Assembly (NCBI GenBank): GCA_903871935.1
Contig: CAIQIQ010000081.1
Location: 102,995 to 166,994, forward strand
From: an uncultured Phycisphaerales bacterium
GTDB taxonomy: Bacteria; Planctomycetota; Phycisphaerae; Tepidisphaerales; Tepidisphaeraceae
Reading direction: 5' to 3'
DNA: 64,000 nt
Part shown: positions 17,313 through 26,474 of the stretch, piece after piece
Layout of the letters: every line of letters starts with the position of its first letter
Numbering within the stretch: the first letter of the stretch is position 1
Translations under genes and position numbers: made by a program
The notes under the pieces: model-generated
What the model saw: only the letters and a program-made list of their open reading frames with translations
Databases searched by the model: none
What the model was told of the DNA's origin: nothing

Positions 17313-19844
17313 GTGATCCAATCGATCCGTGATTTCTGGCAGAAGTCCGAGGGCTATCGAGGCATTGGCGCATTTGCTTTTGCTATTCTGGCCCTCCTGC
17401 TGCTCTACCCCTCGCGCCAGCTTGATCAGTCTGCAAAGCCCGAGAACCTGGTTGAAATCGTCTATATGGGGCCCGGCGGGCCGGTTGCCGGGGCCATGGC
17501 CGATGCAGTGAAGGAGTTCGAGCGCAACAGCGACATCGCCCATGCCAGCGATCCCTCCAAACCGATCTACCGGGTGATCTCCGGCCAGAGCGCCGCACGC
17601 GATCAGGTCGCCGACCCAACACGCTTCCTTGTCGCGGTCGCCGGCGGCGCCCCGCCCGATGTGATCTATTTCGACCGCTATGCCGTCGCCGAATGGGCCG
17701 CCCGCGGCGCTTTTGCCCCACTCGATGAGTTCATCGCCACCGATATCGCCGCCAAACGCGAAGGCACGCCGACCCCCCAACGCTTCTACAAGCCATGCTG
17801 GGATGAGGCAATGTACGGTGGAAAGGTCTACGGAATACCGATCTCCGTGGACAACCGCGCTCTCTACTACAATAAGGACCTGTTCAAACGGGCGGGGCTG
17901 GTGGATGAGCATGGCCAAGTCCGTGCGCCACGCGATTGGGATGAGCTGCGCGAGTATGCCCGCAAGCTTACCGAGCGCGATGAAAAAGCGCATATCACCA
18001 CCATTGGCTTTGCCCCCAACTACGGCAATAGCTGGCTCTACATGTACGGCTGGATGAACGATGCCAAGTTCATGAGCGATGATGGCCGAACCTGTCTGCT
18101 CAACGAGCCCGCCGTCGTACAGGCTCTGCAGTACATGAAGCAGCTCTATGACGATGCCGGCGGCTATGAGGCCGTACAGGCGTTCCAGGCAGGCTTCCAG
18201 GGCGGAGCGCTCGATCCGTTCATCCAAGGCAAGGTTGCGATGAAGATCGATGGGGTCTGGTCCACGAGCGAACTTGCCGCATACGGCCGCGATCTGAACT
18301 TTGGCGTTGCCCCTCCGCCACGCCCTCGAGATAAGCTTGCCGAAGGCCCGATGAGCTGGTGCGGCGGCTGGGCGCTGGCCATCCCCAGCGCATCGCACAA
18401 AAAAAAGGCGGCATGGGAGTTCGTCCGCTTCTTGACCAGCGACCGGTCGTTCCGCATCCGCATGGAAAGCGATCGCCAGGTTGCCGAAGCACTGGGCAGG
18501 ATCTACCTCCCGCCGCAGCTACCCGTTGCCTCGCTCAACGAGTACGCCTTCGACAAGTACGTCAAAGACAATCCCGATGTCCCAGTAAAATTCCAGGTGG
18601 CGACTAAGCTGTTCAACGACCTCTTGCCGGTGTCCCGGTTTCGTCCGATCACGCCCGTTGGCCAGCTTCTCTGGAACGAACACATCAACTCCATGGAAGC
18701 CGCCCTCTATGACCGCATGAGTCCAAAACAGTCTCTGGACCAAAGCGCTGTCATCGTCCAACGTTCACTGGATCGAGCGCTCAATCCACCCACCAATGCG
18801 CCGATCACATCCTGGCGTTTCTTCTACATCACCTACGGTGCACTGATCCTCGCCATCGGCGCTGCCGTCTACTACTGGGACACCAGCATCCGTTTCCGCC
18901 GGCGAGTCGCCGGCGCTCTGCGCCTGACAAAGCACGGCGACGCGGTCATCGAGGGCTCCTCAGGCGGCTACTTTCGCACCCAATGGCTGGGCGGCTTCGT
19001 CTGTGCATCGCCGTGGATGCTCGGCTTCCTGATCTTCGGCGGCGGGCCGATGCTCTTCTCTCTATTGATCAGTTTCTGCCACTACGACATCCTCAACCCC
19101 GCCATCTTCACCGGCATGGAGAACTACAAGCTGATGTTCAGCGATGACCGCCTGGTTCCCATCGCACTGGGCAACACCCTCTACATGATGCTCGGCGTTC
19201 CGTTGGGCATGGCCGCCAGCCTGGCGGTGGCGCTGCTGCTGAATCAGAACATCCGCGGCATGGCCGCCTGGCGCACCTTCTTCTACCTGCCGGCCATTGT
19301 GCCCATGGTCGCCGCCAGCATCCTCTGGATCTGGATCTTCAATCCCCAGGGCGGCGCCATCAACCTAATGCTGGAGAAGATCGGCGTCGAGGGTCCCCGC
19401 TGGCTGCAGTCGGCCGACTGGAGCAAGCCCTCTCTCATTGTCATGGGCCTGTGGGGCGCCGGCGGCGGAATGATCATCTGGCTGGCTGGGCTCAAAGGCA
19501 TTCCACAGAGCCTGTACGAGGCCGCCAGTGTGGATGGCGCCAACACCTGGCAACAGTTCCGCTATGTGACGCTGCCGCAGCTTACCCCCTACATCTTCTT
19601 CAACCTGATCATGGGCCTGATCGGCACCTTCCAGATATTCGGCCAGGCGTTCATCATGACCCAGGGCGGTCCCGAAAACTCCACCCTCTTCTACGTGTAT
19701 CACCTGTTCAACAACGCCTTCCGCTATGGCCGCATGGGCTACGCCAGCGCCATGGCTTGGGTACTCTTTGCCATCGTGCTGGTGCTCACGGTAATCCAGA
19801 TGAAACTCGCCAGGCGCTGGGTGCATTACGGGGAAGAAGCCTGA
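17313..19844 (+). CDS. Sugar ABC transporter: substrate-binding protein fused to MalF-type permease
   Basis: An 843-residue fusion. A membrane anchor (residues 18-35) is followed by a family 1 extracellular solute-binding domain to about residue 480, with PPDVIYFDRYAVAEWAARG, IPISVDNRALYYNKDLF and GGWALAIPSASHKKKAAWEF typical of sugar-binding proteins. A helix near 505-522 leads into a MalF/UgpA-like permease (about 553-843) whose EAA loop reads YEAASVDGANTWQQFRYVTLP. The binding domain is thus tethered to the channel instead of being free or a lipoprotein. The start is a GTG with no strong ribosome binding site. The next gene is the MalG-type partner. No ATP-binding subunit is nearby, so a shared MsmK/UgpC-like ATPase is presumed. 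The substrate is unknown. Confidence 0.88.
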   Translation: MIQSIRDFWQKSEGYRGIGAFAFAILALLLLYPSRQLDQSAKPENLVEIVYMGPGGPVAGAMADAVKEFERNSDIAHASDPSKPIYRVISGQSAARDQVADPTRFLVAVAGGAPPDVIYFDRYAVAEWAARGAFAPLDEFIATDIAAKREGTPTPQRFYKPCWDEAMYGGKVYGIPISVDNRALYYNKDLFKRAGLVDEHGQVRAPRDWDELREYARKLTERDEKAHITTIGFAPNYGNSWLYMYGWMNDAKFMSDDGRTCLLNEPAVVQALQYMKQLYDDAGGYEAVQAFQAGFQGGALDPFIQGKVAMKIDGVWSTSELAAYGRDLNFGVAPPPRPRDKLAEGPMSWCGGWALAIPSASHKKKAAWEFVRFLTSDRSFRIRMESDRQVAEALGRIYLPPQLPVASLNEYAFDKYVKDNPDVPVKFQVATKLFNDLLPVSRFRPITPVGQLLWNEHINSMEAALYDRMSPKQSLDQSAVIVQRSLDRALNPPTNAPITSWRFFYITYGALILAIGAAVYYWDTSIRFRRRVAGALRLTKHGDAVIEGSSGGYFRTQWLGGFVCASPWMLGFLIFGGGPMLFSLLISFCHYDILNPAIFTGMENYKLMFSDDRLVPIALGNTLYMMLGVPLGMAASLAVALLLNQNIRGMAAWRTFFYLPAIVPMVAASILWIWIFNPQGGAINLMLEKIGVEGPRWLQSADWSKPSLIVMGLWGAGGGMIIWLAGLKGIPQSLYEAASVDGANTWQQFRYVTLPQLTPYIFFNLIMGLIGTFQIFGQAFIMTQGGPENSTLFYVYHLFNNAFRYGRMGYASAMAWVLFAIVLVLTVIQMKLARRWVHYGEEA

Positions 19845-21490
19845 TGCGCAACCTTTGGAAGAGCATTCCGATCTATCTCCTGCTGATCGTCGGCTCGCTC
19901 ATCTTCTCGTTTCCATTCGTCTGGATGGCCTCCACCAGCATCAAGGTCGATCGCGAGTTGTTCACCCAGGATGTTCAGATCAAGCCGTTGACCCCGTCCG
20001 CCGCCGTGCACAGCCCTTACGTAGACACGACCTACTATGCCGACCTGCCCGGCAGCCTTGCACGTCAGCAGTCAATCGTGCCCGCCTTGGCAAAGTACGC
20101 TCGCCAGAGCGGCCACTCGCTTCCCGATGGAATCGATGCCGAACTCGCCTGGCAGCAGGTGGGACGCGGCCTCTATCTGAAACTGTCCAAGGTACTTCCC
20201 GCGTCGGTGTGGTCAGGACCGGAGCAGGCGGTCATCGCCGCTGCCAGGGATGTCGGCACCGCCGAGGTGATGAAGGAGATCCTCACCAACATCGACCGCC
20301 GGCTCTCGCTTGGTTCCATCCACGTTCGCAGCCTGCAGCTTGAGGAGGTGGACTTATCAGCCGGCATTGCTCCCTCCATTCAATGGACCAACTCGACACC
20401 GATGGTCGCCCATTTCACCGACCAGAGCGAAGGCCGGCGCCAGTATGCCGATGTCAGCTACGATTTCTCCAAGGGCGACTCCATCGGGCTTGCCCGGCAG
20501 TTCACTCTGCCCTTCGACGTCAAGGACCTGCAGCGCATCCAGATGCAGCTTCGCCCCGATGACAGTTGGCATGAAGTCGCCCTGACTCTTGAGGCCATGG
20601 GCAGACGCTGGCAGCAGCGCCGCATCGTTCCGCTTGCCAACTACGAGTGGCAGACGATCACCTGGCAGTGGCCCAGCGACGATGACACCTCCACCAAGAT
20701 CAAAACCTGGATCCTGCTCGACGAGGTCGGCCAGCAACACCAGGTGACGGATCCGCGCCAGATGCGCCTCACCCTTTCGATCAACAAGGTCACACCCTCA
20801 GGTGCCTGGGCCAACAAAATCCGCATGAACTATGACCGTGTGCTCGATTACATCCCCTTCTGGCGATACCTGCGCGTCAGTCTCTTTCTGGTGATTGCCA
20901 ACATTCTTCTCACCCTCGCCGCCTCATCATTCGTGGCTTACGCATTCTCACGCCTGCACTGGCCCGGCCGTGACTTCTGCTTCGCCCTGATGCTGGCCAC
21001 CATGATGATCCCCGGCCAGGTGACGATGATTCCGCACTTCCTGATCTGGAAGAGCCTGGGCGCCTACAACACGCTGACACCGCTCTGGCTGGGCTCAGCC
21101 TTCGGAAGCGCGTTCTTCATCTTCCTCTTGCGGCAGTTCATGAAAGGCATCCCGCGCGATCTGGAAGATGCCGCCCGGATCGATGGCTGCGGCTTCTTCC
21201 GCATCTACTGGCACGTGATCCTGCCCCTGATCAAGCCGTCGCTCGCGGCCATCGCCATCTTCACCTTCATGGGCACCTGGAACGACTTCATGGGCCCTCT
21301 GCTCTATGTCGCCGACCAGCGGCTCTACTCTCTCGCCTTCGGCCTTTACGCCTTCTCCGTGCAGGTCGGCAATAGCCCGACTCTGACCATGGCCGGCAGC
21401 CTCCTGATGACCGTTCCCGTGATCGTGATCTTCTTCTTCGCCCAGAAGTACTTCATCCAGGGGGTGACGCTGACCGGTATGAAAAGCTAA
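19844..21490 (+). CDS. MalG-type ABC permease with large inserted extracytoplasmic domain
   Basis: 548 residues from the ATG at 19844, which shares its A with the stop of the fused binding protein-permease gene (TGATG), so the two are translationally coupled. A first helix (about 8-28) is followed by some 300 residues of soluble, beta-rich sequence before the remaining five helices, which begin near residue 342. The EAA loop is LEDAARIDGCGFFRIYWHV followed by ILP. MalG-type permeases are normally about 280 residues, so the insert is a family-size domain in the first periplasmic loop. It has no motif I recognise; a carbohydrate-binding sandwich (NTD-like FDVKDLQRIQMQLRP) is possible. Confidence 0.88.
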   Translation: MRNLWKSIPIYLLLIVGSLIFSFPFVWMASTSIKVDRELFTQDVQIKPLTPSAAVHSPYVDTTYYADLPGSLARQQSIVPALAKYARQSGHSLPDGIDAELAWQQVGRGLYLKLSKVLPASVWSGPEQAVIAAARDVGTAEVMKEILTNIDRRLSLGSIHVRSLQLEEVDLSAGIAPSIQWTNSTPMVAHFTDQSEGRRQYADVSYDFSKGDSIGLARQFTLPFDVKDLQRIQMQLRPDDSWHEVALTLEAMGRRWQQRRIVPLANYEWQTITWQWPSDDDTSTKIKTWILLDEVGQQHQVTDPRQMRLTLSINKVTPSGAWANKIRMNYDRVLDYIPFWRYLRVSLFLVIANILLTLAASSFVAYAFSRLHWPGRDFCFALMLATMMIPGQVTMIPHFLIWKSLGAYNTLTPLWLGSAFGSAFFIFLLRQFMKGIPRDLEDAARIDGCGFFRIYWHVILPLIKPSLAAIAIFTFMGTWNDFMGPLLYVADQRLYSLAFGLYAFSVQVGNSPTLTMAGSLLMTVPVIVIFFFAQKYFIQGVTLTGMKS

Positions 21491-21506
21491 ATTAGGGACG
21501 TGATTG

Positions 21507-22520
21507 TCAGGGCACAAGCTGCCAGAGAAGCCCGTGCATTCCCGTCCATATCGTCGGCACCGCCAGCCGCATCGACTCGCGATAGCGTCGCTCTTTTAGC
21601 GCCGCCAAGACATAATGAAGACGCTCGCGGAACGTACTGCGGTGCCAGGCGCGGTAGGCATTGCGGACATAGTCCCGCTGAGATGGTGTGTTCTGCGGCG
21701 ACCGGTATGTCTTCCACCGGACCCGCCAACCGCACCGAGCCATCATCCCAATGTTTCCTGACAGATTGCTGCCGTGACGACGGTACGCCAACGTCGTCTC
21801 TGCAACGTAGGTGAAAAGGCCTCGCCGGCTTAGTCGAAGCCACACATCCCAGTCTTCCAACCCAAGAAGCTGCGGGTCAAACAACCCCCCGCCAACCGAT
21901 GCGGCCTTCACGAATCGCTTGCGCAGCAGCACCGATCCTGGCGCAATCATGAGGTTCTTGAGCACCAGGCTCTCAAAGCCAACCCGCGATGTATCATCCA
22001 CCGGCCGCAGATGTCCTCCCTCCCAACGTACGGCCAATTCCTTTCGCTCCTCGACATCCGGGCTGGCAATCCGTTCGCCATAGCAGTTGACAACCATCAC
22101 TCGCCCGCAAGCCCCTACCGCATCGGGCACAGCTCTCAAACGCTCCATGAGTCGCGACAGCGCCTCCGGAAGCAGCAGATCATCGGCATCCAGGAACATC
22201 ACATATTCGGTGCAGTCTCGCGCCGCCGCGAAGCCCACATTGCGCGTCCCTGAGACTCCCTCATTGACGGGCTTTCGGATCACCTGAAAGCGAGGATCCT
22301 TTGCCGCCCATCGTTCAGCAATGGCCATCGAGCCGTCGGAGGAGAGGTCGTCGACGATGATGCACTCCCACTGCGTTACGCTCTGCCGAGTCAGGGCCTC
22401 GATGGTCTGATGGAGAAACGGCTCGGCGTTGTAGCATGGAATGATGATGCTGATGCACGGCTCGACGCCAGCAGCGGTTGCCTGCACTGGGGGCGTTGAT
22501 GATTCAGAAGCGTTGGCCAT
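21507..22520 (-). CDS. Family 2 glycosyltransferase
   Basis: 337 residues from the ATG at 22520; an in-frame GTG at 22565 would add 15 polar residues. The GT-A fold motifs are clear: ISIIIPCYNAEPFLHQTIEAL, VDDLSSDGSMAIAERWA for nucleotide binding, and the metal-binding MFLDADDLLLPEAL. No membrane helices are apparent, so it is probably a cytoplasmic enzyme adding a sugar from a nucleotide-sugar donor to a lipid-linked or surface glycan acceptor. It converges with the ABC permease gene (16 bases apart) and has no glycan-assembly neighbours, so donor and acceptor are unknown. Confidence 0.9.
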   Translation of the reverse strand: MANASESSTPPVQATAAGVEPCISIIIPCYNAEPFLHQTIEALTRQSVTQWECIIVDDLSSDGSMAIAERWAAKDPRFQVIRKPVNEGVSGTRNVGFAAARDCTEYVMFLDADDLLLPEALSRLMERLRAVPDAVGACGRVMVVNCYGERIASPDVEERKELAVRWEGGHLRPVDDTSRVGFESLVLKNLMIAPGSVLLRKRFVKAASVGGGLFDPQLLGLEDWDVWLRLSRRGLFTYVAETTLAYRRHGSNLSGNIGMMARCGWRVRWKTYRSPQNTPSQRDYVRNAYRAWHRSTFRERLHYVLAALKERRYRESMRLAVPTIWTGMHGLLWQLVP

Positions 22521-22715
22521 CGGATGCTCGACTTGGCGCCGTCGGCTGCCGGTGTTGCGGTTCACACTCGCCGGGAGAACACCTCCGAGCGATACAAAGT
22601 CAATCTATCACCGGGCTGGGCAGGAAGATGCGCCAAATTGGGCCGTTTTTGCAGCGGACCACGACTCCCAGACTTCTAACCAATGGGCAGGACGTCTCCG
22701 AACATAAGGTTGCCC

Positions 22716-22745
22716 AAAACGAGAAAACCCCGGCTTTCGCCGGGG
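22716..22745 (-). terminator. Rho-independent terminator after tRNA-Lys
   Basis: Read on the minus strand, a perfect 7-bp stem CCCCGGC/GCCGGGG with a GAAA loop (22728-22745) is followed by TTTTCTCGTTTT (22727 down to 22716). It lies 9 bases past the tRNA 3' end and would end the tRNA transcript. Confidence 0.85.
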
Positions 22746-22754
22746 CTTCCCGAA

Positions 22755-22827
22755 TGCGCCATTTAGGACTTGAACCTAAAACCCGTTGATTAAGAGTCAA
22801 CTGCTCTGCCAATTGAGCTAATGGCGC
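22755..22827 (-). tRNA. tRNA-Lys (anticodon CUU)
   Basis: A 73-base cloverleaf on the minus strand: 7-bp acceptor stem GCGCCAT/ATGGCGC, D-arm AGCTCAATTGGCAGAGCA, anticodon stem GTTGA/TCAAC with loop CTCTTAA giving anticodon CTT, and T-arm with GGTTCAAGTCC. The discriminator base is A. The 3' CCA is not encoded. A terminator hairpin follows. Confidence 0.95.
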
Positions 22828-22846
22828 TATCTCGTTGAGACGGCGT

Positions 22847-22874
22847 AATCTACTGGCGCAAGCTTACCTGTCAA
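22847..22874 (-). promoter_or_regulatory. Likely sigma-70-type promoter of tRNA-Lys
   Basis: On the minus strand a perfect TTGACA (22874-22869) is followed after 16 bases by TAGATT (22852-22847), about 20 bases before the 5' end of the tRNA. The spacing and the strong -35 element support a promoter; the -10 element is only a partial match. Confidence 0.6.
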
Positions 22875-22933
22875 GCCCCGCCTCGCACACCTAACCATAT
22901 GCCGCCAGTCACTCCACATCCACCTGCGATCGT

Positions 22934-24175
22934 CTAGTGAGGCATCGGAAAGCGACGGCACACCTCTGCAACTTCCGCCCGGATCCTCACCAGCGCCGCC
23001 GGATCTCTGCGATTTGCCATAACACGGTCGAAGATGCCCGCCACGTTGTCCATGTCAGCTTCTTTCAGGCCTCGGGTGGTCGTTGCCGGCGTGCCCAGGC
23101 GCACGCCACTTGTCACCTTGGGCGGCCGCGGGTCGTTAGGTACACCGTTCATATTGGCGATAATGCCGGCTTTCTCCAGGGCCAGTGCCGCTTCAGCGCC
23201 GGTCAATTCCGCATCCTTCGCTCGCAGATCCACCAGCATCAGGTGATTTTCGGTGCCGCCGGATACCAGGCGATATCCGCGCTTCATCAACCCGTTGGCC
23301 AAAGCACCGGCGTTCTTTACCACCTGCTGGATATAAGTCTTGTACTCCGGCTTGAGCGCCTCGCCGAACGCCACTGCCTTGGCCGCGATGATGTGCATCA
23401 GCGGGCCGCCCTGCAGGCCAGGGAACACCGCACGATTGACCGCTTTGTTCAATTCCTCATCATTGCACAGGATCAGCCCGCCTCGCGGGCCGCGCAGCGT
23501 CTTGTGCGTGGTCGTGGTCACAACATGGGCATGTGGAAACGGCGATGGATGTGCCCCCCCGACCACCAGCCCTGCGATGTGGGCGATATCGGCCATCAGA
23601 TACGCTCCCACCTCATCGGCGATCTGCCGGAACTTCGCAAAATCGATAATCCGCGAATAGGCGCTATACCCGCAGAGAATCATCTTCGGCTTCAGCTCAT
23701 GCGCTTTGGCACGAACCGAATCGAAGTCAATCAGCTCGGTCTTCGCGTCCAACTCATAGTGTGCGGGCTTGAAGTAGAGCGCTGAGGCGTTGAGCTTCAT
23801 CCCATGCGAAAGGTGGCCGCCCGACGCCAGGTTCAGGCTGATGAACTGATCGCCCGGCTTCATCATCGCCATGAACGCAGATAGATTGGCACTGGCGCCT
23901 GAGTGTGGTTGCACATTCGCGAATCGGCAGCCGAACATGTGTTTTGCCCGCTCGATCGCGATCGACTCGATCTCATCATAGAAGCCACAGCCCTGGTAAT
24001 ATCGAGCAGCCGGGTAACCTTCCGCGTATTTATTGGTCAGGCAGCTGCCGGCCGCCTCCATCACGGCCGTCGATACGTGGTTTTCGCTGGCAATCAGCTC
24101 CAGCGTGGTTTCCTGCCGCATCTGTTCCTTCTGGATCAAGGTGGCAATTTGCGAGTCAGCCTGTGTCAGGGTCAT
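22934..24175 (-). CDS. glyA: Serine hydroxymethyltransferase
   Basis: 413 residues from the ATG at 24175, which has GGAG about 9 bases upstream and gives the standard SHMT N terminus; a longer frame to 24250 is not needed. The PLP enzyme converts serine and tetrahydrofolate to glycine and methylene-tetrahydrofolate. The PLP lysine is in [16 protein letters not shown], and the family's [27 protein letters not shown] and [12 protein letters not shown] segments are intact. It is a single-gene unit on the minus strand, with tRNA-Lys downstream. Confidence 0.97.
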   Translation of the reverse strand: MTLTQADSQIATLIQKEQMRQETTLELIASENHVSTAVMEAAGSCLTNKYAEGYPAARYYQGCGFYDEIESIAIERAKHMFGCRFANVQPHSGASANLSAFMAMMKPGDQFISLNLASGGHLSHGMKLNASALYFKPAHYELDAKTELIDFDSVRAKAHELKPKMILCGYSAYSRIIDFAKFRQIADEVGAYLMADIAHIAGLVVGGAHPSPFPHAHVVTTTTHKTLRGPRGGLILCNDEELNKAVNRAVFPGLQGGPLMHIIAAKAVAFGEALKPEYKTYIQQVVKNAGALANGLMKRGYRLVSGGTENHLMLVDLRAKDAELTGAEAALALEKAGIIANMNGVPNDPRPPKVTSGVRLGTPATTTRGLKEADMDNVAGIFDRVMANRRDPAALVRIRAEVAEVCRRFPMPH

Positions 24176-24357
24176 GGTGTTCTCCAAAGAGGGGAGGAAT
24201 TGTAACGGGATAGAGCAGCGAGGTCGAATGGACATGTCCAGACCGACCACCGGCCATCACCTCCATCGTCAACCATCGGGACCTCGGTTACACTCCGCCC
24301 GATTGGCGACGACGTTCGCAGACATCGATTTCAAGAGAGCGCGATTCAGGAACCCGT

Positions 24358-26436
24358 ATGAAACTGGCCACAAATCTGTTTCTCATTCTGGCTCTTTCGG
24401 CCTCCGCCCTTGCCGCCAATCCCTTCGGCTGGCGCGGCGATGGCACCGGCATCTACACCAATACCAACCCGCCCATCCGCTGGCAGCGGGTCAGCAAAGC
24501 CGTGGATGCCCTGCGCTACCAGGTCCAGCCGCCCGAGGGCGACGAACCCTCCCCCTCCGCCCAGAGCATGCCCGACGGCGTGATTCACGATTGGCTCATC
24601 CTGGACCCACTCGACGCCCAGAATTCCCACGACCTGAAGGCGCCACCCGGCGATGCTCTCTATGCTGAAGCTCTTCCCGATCTCGCTCCCAAGCCCGGCG
24701 ACGAGATCGCCGGATCAAAATGGAAGCCCGCTCATTTCGACACCTCAAACGTCGATCTCGCCCAGGTCTTTGATTCCTACGGCAAGAAGCTCGACAAGGC
24801 CGGTTACGCTCACGTCTACATCTACTCTCCCGTTGATGCCCAGTTCACGCTCCTCATCCACCACACCGGATCTGCACACCTTTGGATCAACGGCAAGCAC
24901 ACTCCCAAGACCAACGACCAGACGTTGACCTACACGCCTCAGCTCGCCTCCCTCCAGAAAGGATGGAATCGCATCCTTCTTCGTATCACTCCATCGGCCG
25001 GAATTTCAGGCGAGCCCATACCTGGCGACTGGTACGCCAACATCGCCTTCCGCGCTGAACCCAAGAATGCCCAGTTCCAGGAGCAGAACATCCGCTGGAC
25101 CACACTTCTCCCGGCATCGGCCGGCTACGGCGCATCCGTCGCTGCCGACGGCAAACTCTTCCTCCTCTCCGAGCCCGCCGACCTGGTCTGCGTCGATCAG
25201 GCCTCTGGCAAGATCCTCTGGGTCCGCTCCAACAACTACGACGAGCTGGTCACCGACGAGGAAAAAAAGGCGAACCCCGATGTCTTCAAGGACATCGTGC
25301 CACTCCAGGCCGCCCTCAAAGCCGAAAACGATTCCTTCGCCGCCGCCACACCCCCCAAGCTCGAGCCCATTGACGGTGGCGAAGGCTACAAGGTCAAAAC
25401 CACCACCGAGAAGAAGCTCTACAGCCTCATCAAGGGCTTCGACGAAACCAAGTACGCCCTGCCCAAGGGCCAGGATGTCGGCTATGCGGGCATAACCCCC
25501 GTCACCGATGGTCAGCATATCTGGGCATGGTTCGCCACAGGCGTCACCTGCTGCTACGACCTTTCCGGGAAACCCATCTGGCGACGCCTCGACAATGAAG
25601 GTTCTTTCTTCGAACACGGATACTCCGTTTCCCCGATCCTCGCCGATGGCAAGATCATTGTATTCATGAACAAGCTCATCGCCTTCGATGCCAAGATCGG
25701 AGAGCGCCTCTGGACTACCGCGCTCACCGGCCTCGCGCCAAACCGCTTTCACGGCACTCCTGCCATTGCCAGGATAGCTGGTGCCCCTGTCTGCATTCTT
25801 CCCACAGGCAACATCATCCAACTCTCCGATGGGAAAATGATCCACGCCAAAGGGCCTGATATCAGCCCGCGGCAGCAGGAAATCCCCTCCCCCGTCGCGA
25901 TCGGCGACACCGTTTATGAGCTTTCGACATTCAGTGTCTTCAACAAGGTTGTTCTCCCGACGGACCTGACCGATCCACTGGCCCTGGCCTCCGTCAAGAC
26001 CCTCAAACTCGACGTCACCCATTTCCCGACCTTCTACAACGATTGGTTCATGGCATCCCCGCTGATCCATGACGGCCTTGCCTATTGCGTCAACAATTCA
26101 GGCGTCCTCGTTGTAATTGACGTTAACACCATGCAGATCGTCTACCAGAGACTTCTCGACCTTGACCATATCCAGACCCATGGCGAAGGCGCCGGCCGAG
26201 GCATCGGCGTCAGTCCCTCCTTGGCCGGAGGAAACATCTATCTCATGGGCAACTCCGGCGCCACCCTGGTGATCAAACCCGGGCGCACCTATCAGGAGCT
26301 CGCTAAGAACAAGATCGAAAGCCTCATCACGCGTTCCTGGGCCACCCGCACCGAACGCTTCGTTGCCAATCCCACGTTCGACGGCAAACGCCTGTTCATC
26401 CGCGGCGAGAAGTACCTCTACTGCATCGGCGAGTGA
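24358..26436 (+). CDS. Secreted PQQ-like beta-propeller protein
   Basis: A 692-residue protein with a clear signal peptide (about 20 residues, MKLATNLFLILALSASALAA) and AGGA before the ATG. Residues 155-225 resemble a small PA14/sugar-binding-like sandwich (HVYIYSPVDAQFTLLIHHTG, WINGKHTP). From about 245 to the end there are PQQ-like/BamB-like propeller repeats such as ASGKILWVRSN and GKPIWRRLDNEGS, without evident PQQ catalytic residues. Planctomycetes carry many such proteins of unknown function. A shorter paralogue follows 38 bases later with the same FGWRGDGTG opening and the same YCIGE C terminus, so the pair probably act together outside the cytoplasm. Confidence 0.82.
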   Translation: MKLATNLFLILALSASALAANPFGWRGDGTGIYTNTNPPIRWQRVSKAVDALRYQVQPPEGDEPSPSAQSMPDGVIHDWLILDPLDAQNSHDLKAPPGDALYAEALPDLAPKPGDEIAGSKWKPAHFDTSNVDLAQVFDSYGKKLDKAGYAHVYIYSPVDAQFTLLIHHTGSAHLWINGKHTPKTNDQTLTYTPQLASLQKGWNRILLRITPSAGISGEPIPGDWYANIAFRAEPKNAQFQEQNIRWTTLLPASAGYGASVAADGKLFLLSEPADLVCVDQASGKILWVRSNNYDELVTDEEKKANPDVFKDIVPLQAALKAENDSFAAATPPKLEPIDGGEGYKVKTTTEKKLYSLIKGFDETKYALPKGQDVGYAGITPVTDGQHIWAWFATGVTCCYDLSGKPIWRRLDNEGSFFEHGYSVSPILADGKIIVFMNKLIAFDAKIGERLWTTALTGLAPNRFHGTPAIARIAGAPVCILPTGNIIQLSDGKMIHAKGPDISPRQQEIPSPVAIGDTVYELSTFSVFNKVVLPTDLTDPLALASVKTLKLDVTHFPTFYNDWFMASPLIHDGLAYCVNNSGVLVVIDVNTMQIVYQRLLDLDHIQTHGEGAGRGIGVSPSLAGGNIYLMGNSGATLVIKPGRTYQELAKNKIESLITRSWATRTERFVANPTFDGKRLFIRGEKYLYCIGE

Positions 26437-26474
26437 TGACTCTGTTCTTACCGAAATCCAGGGCCTTTTCCCCA

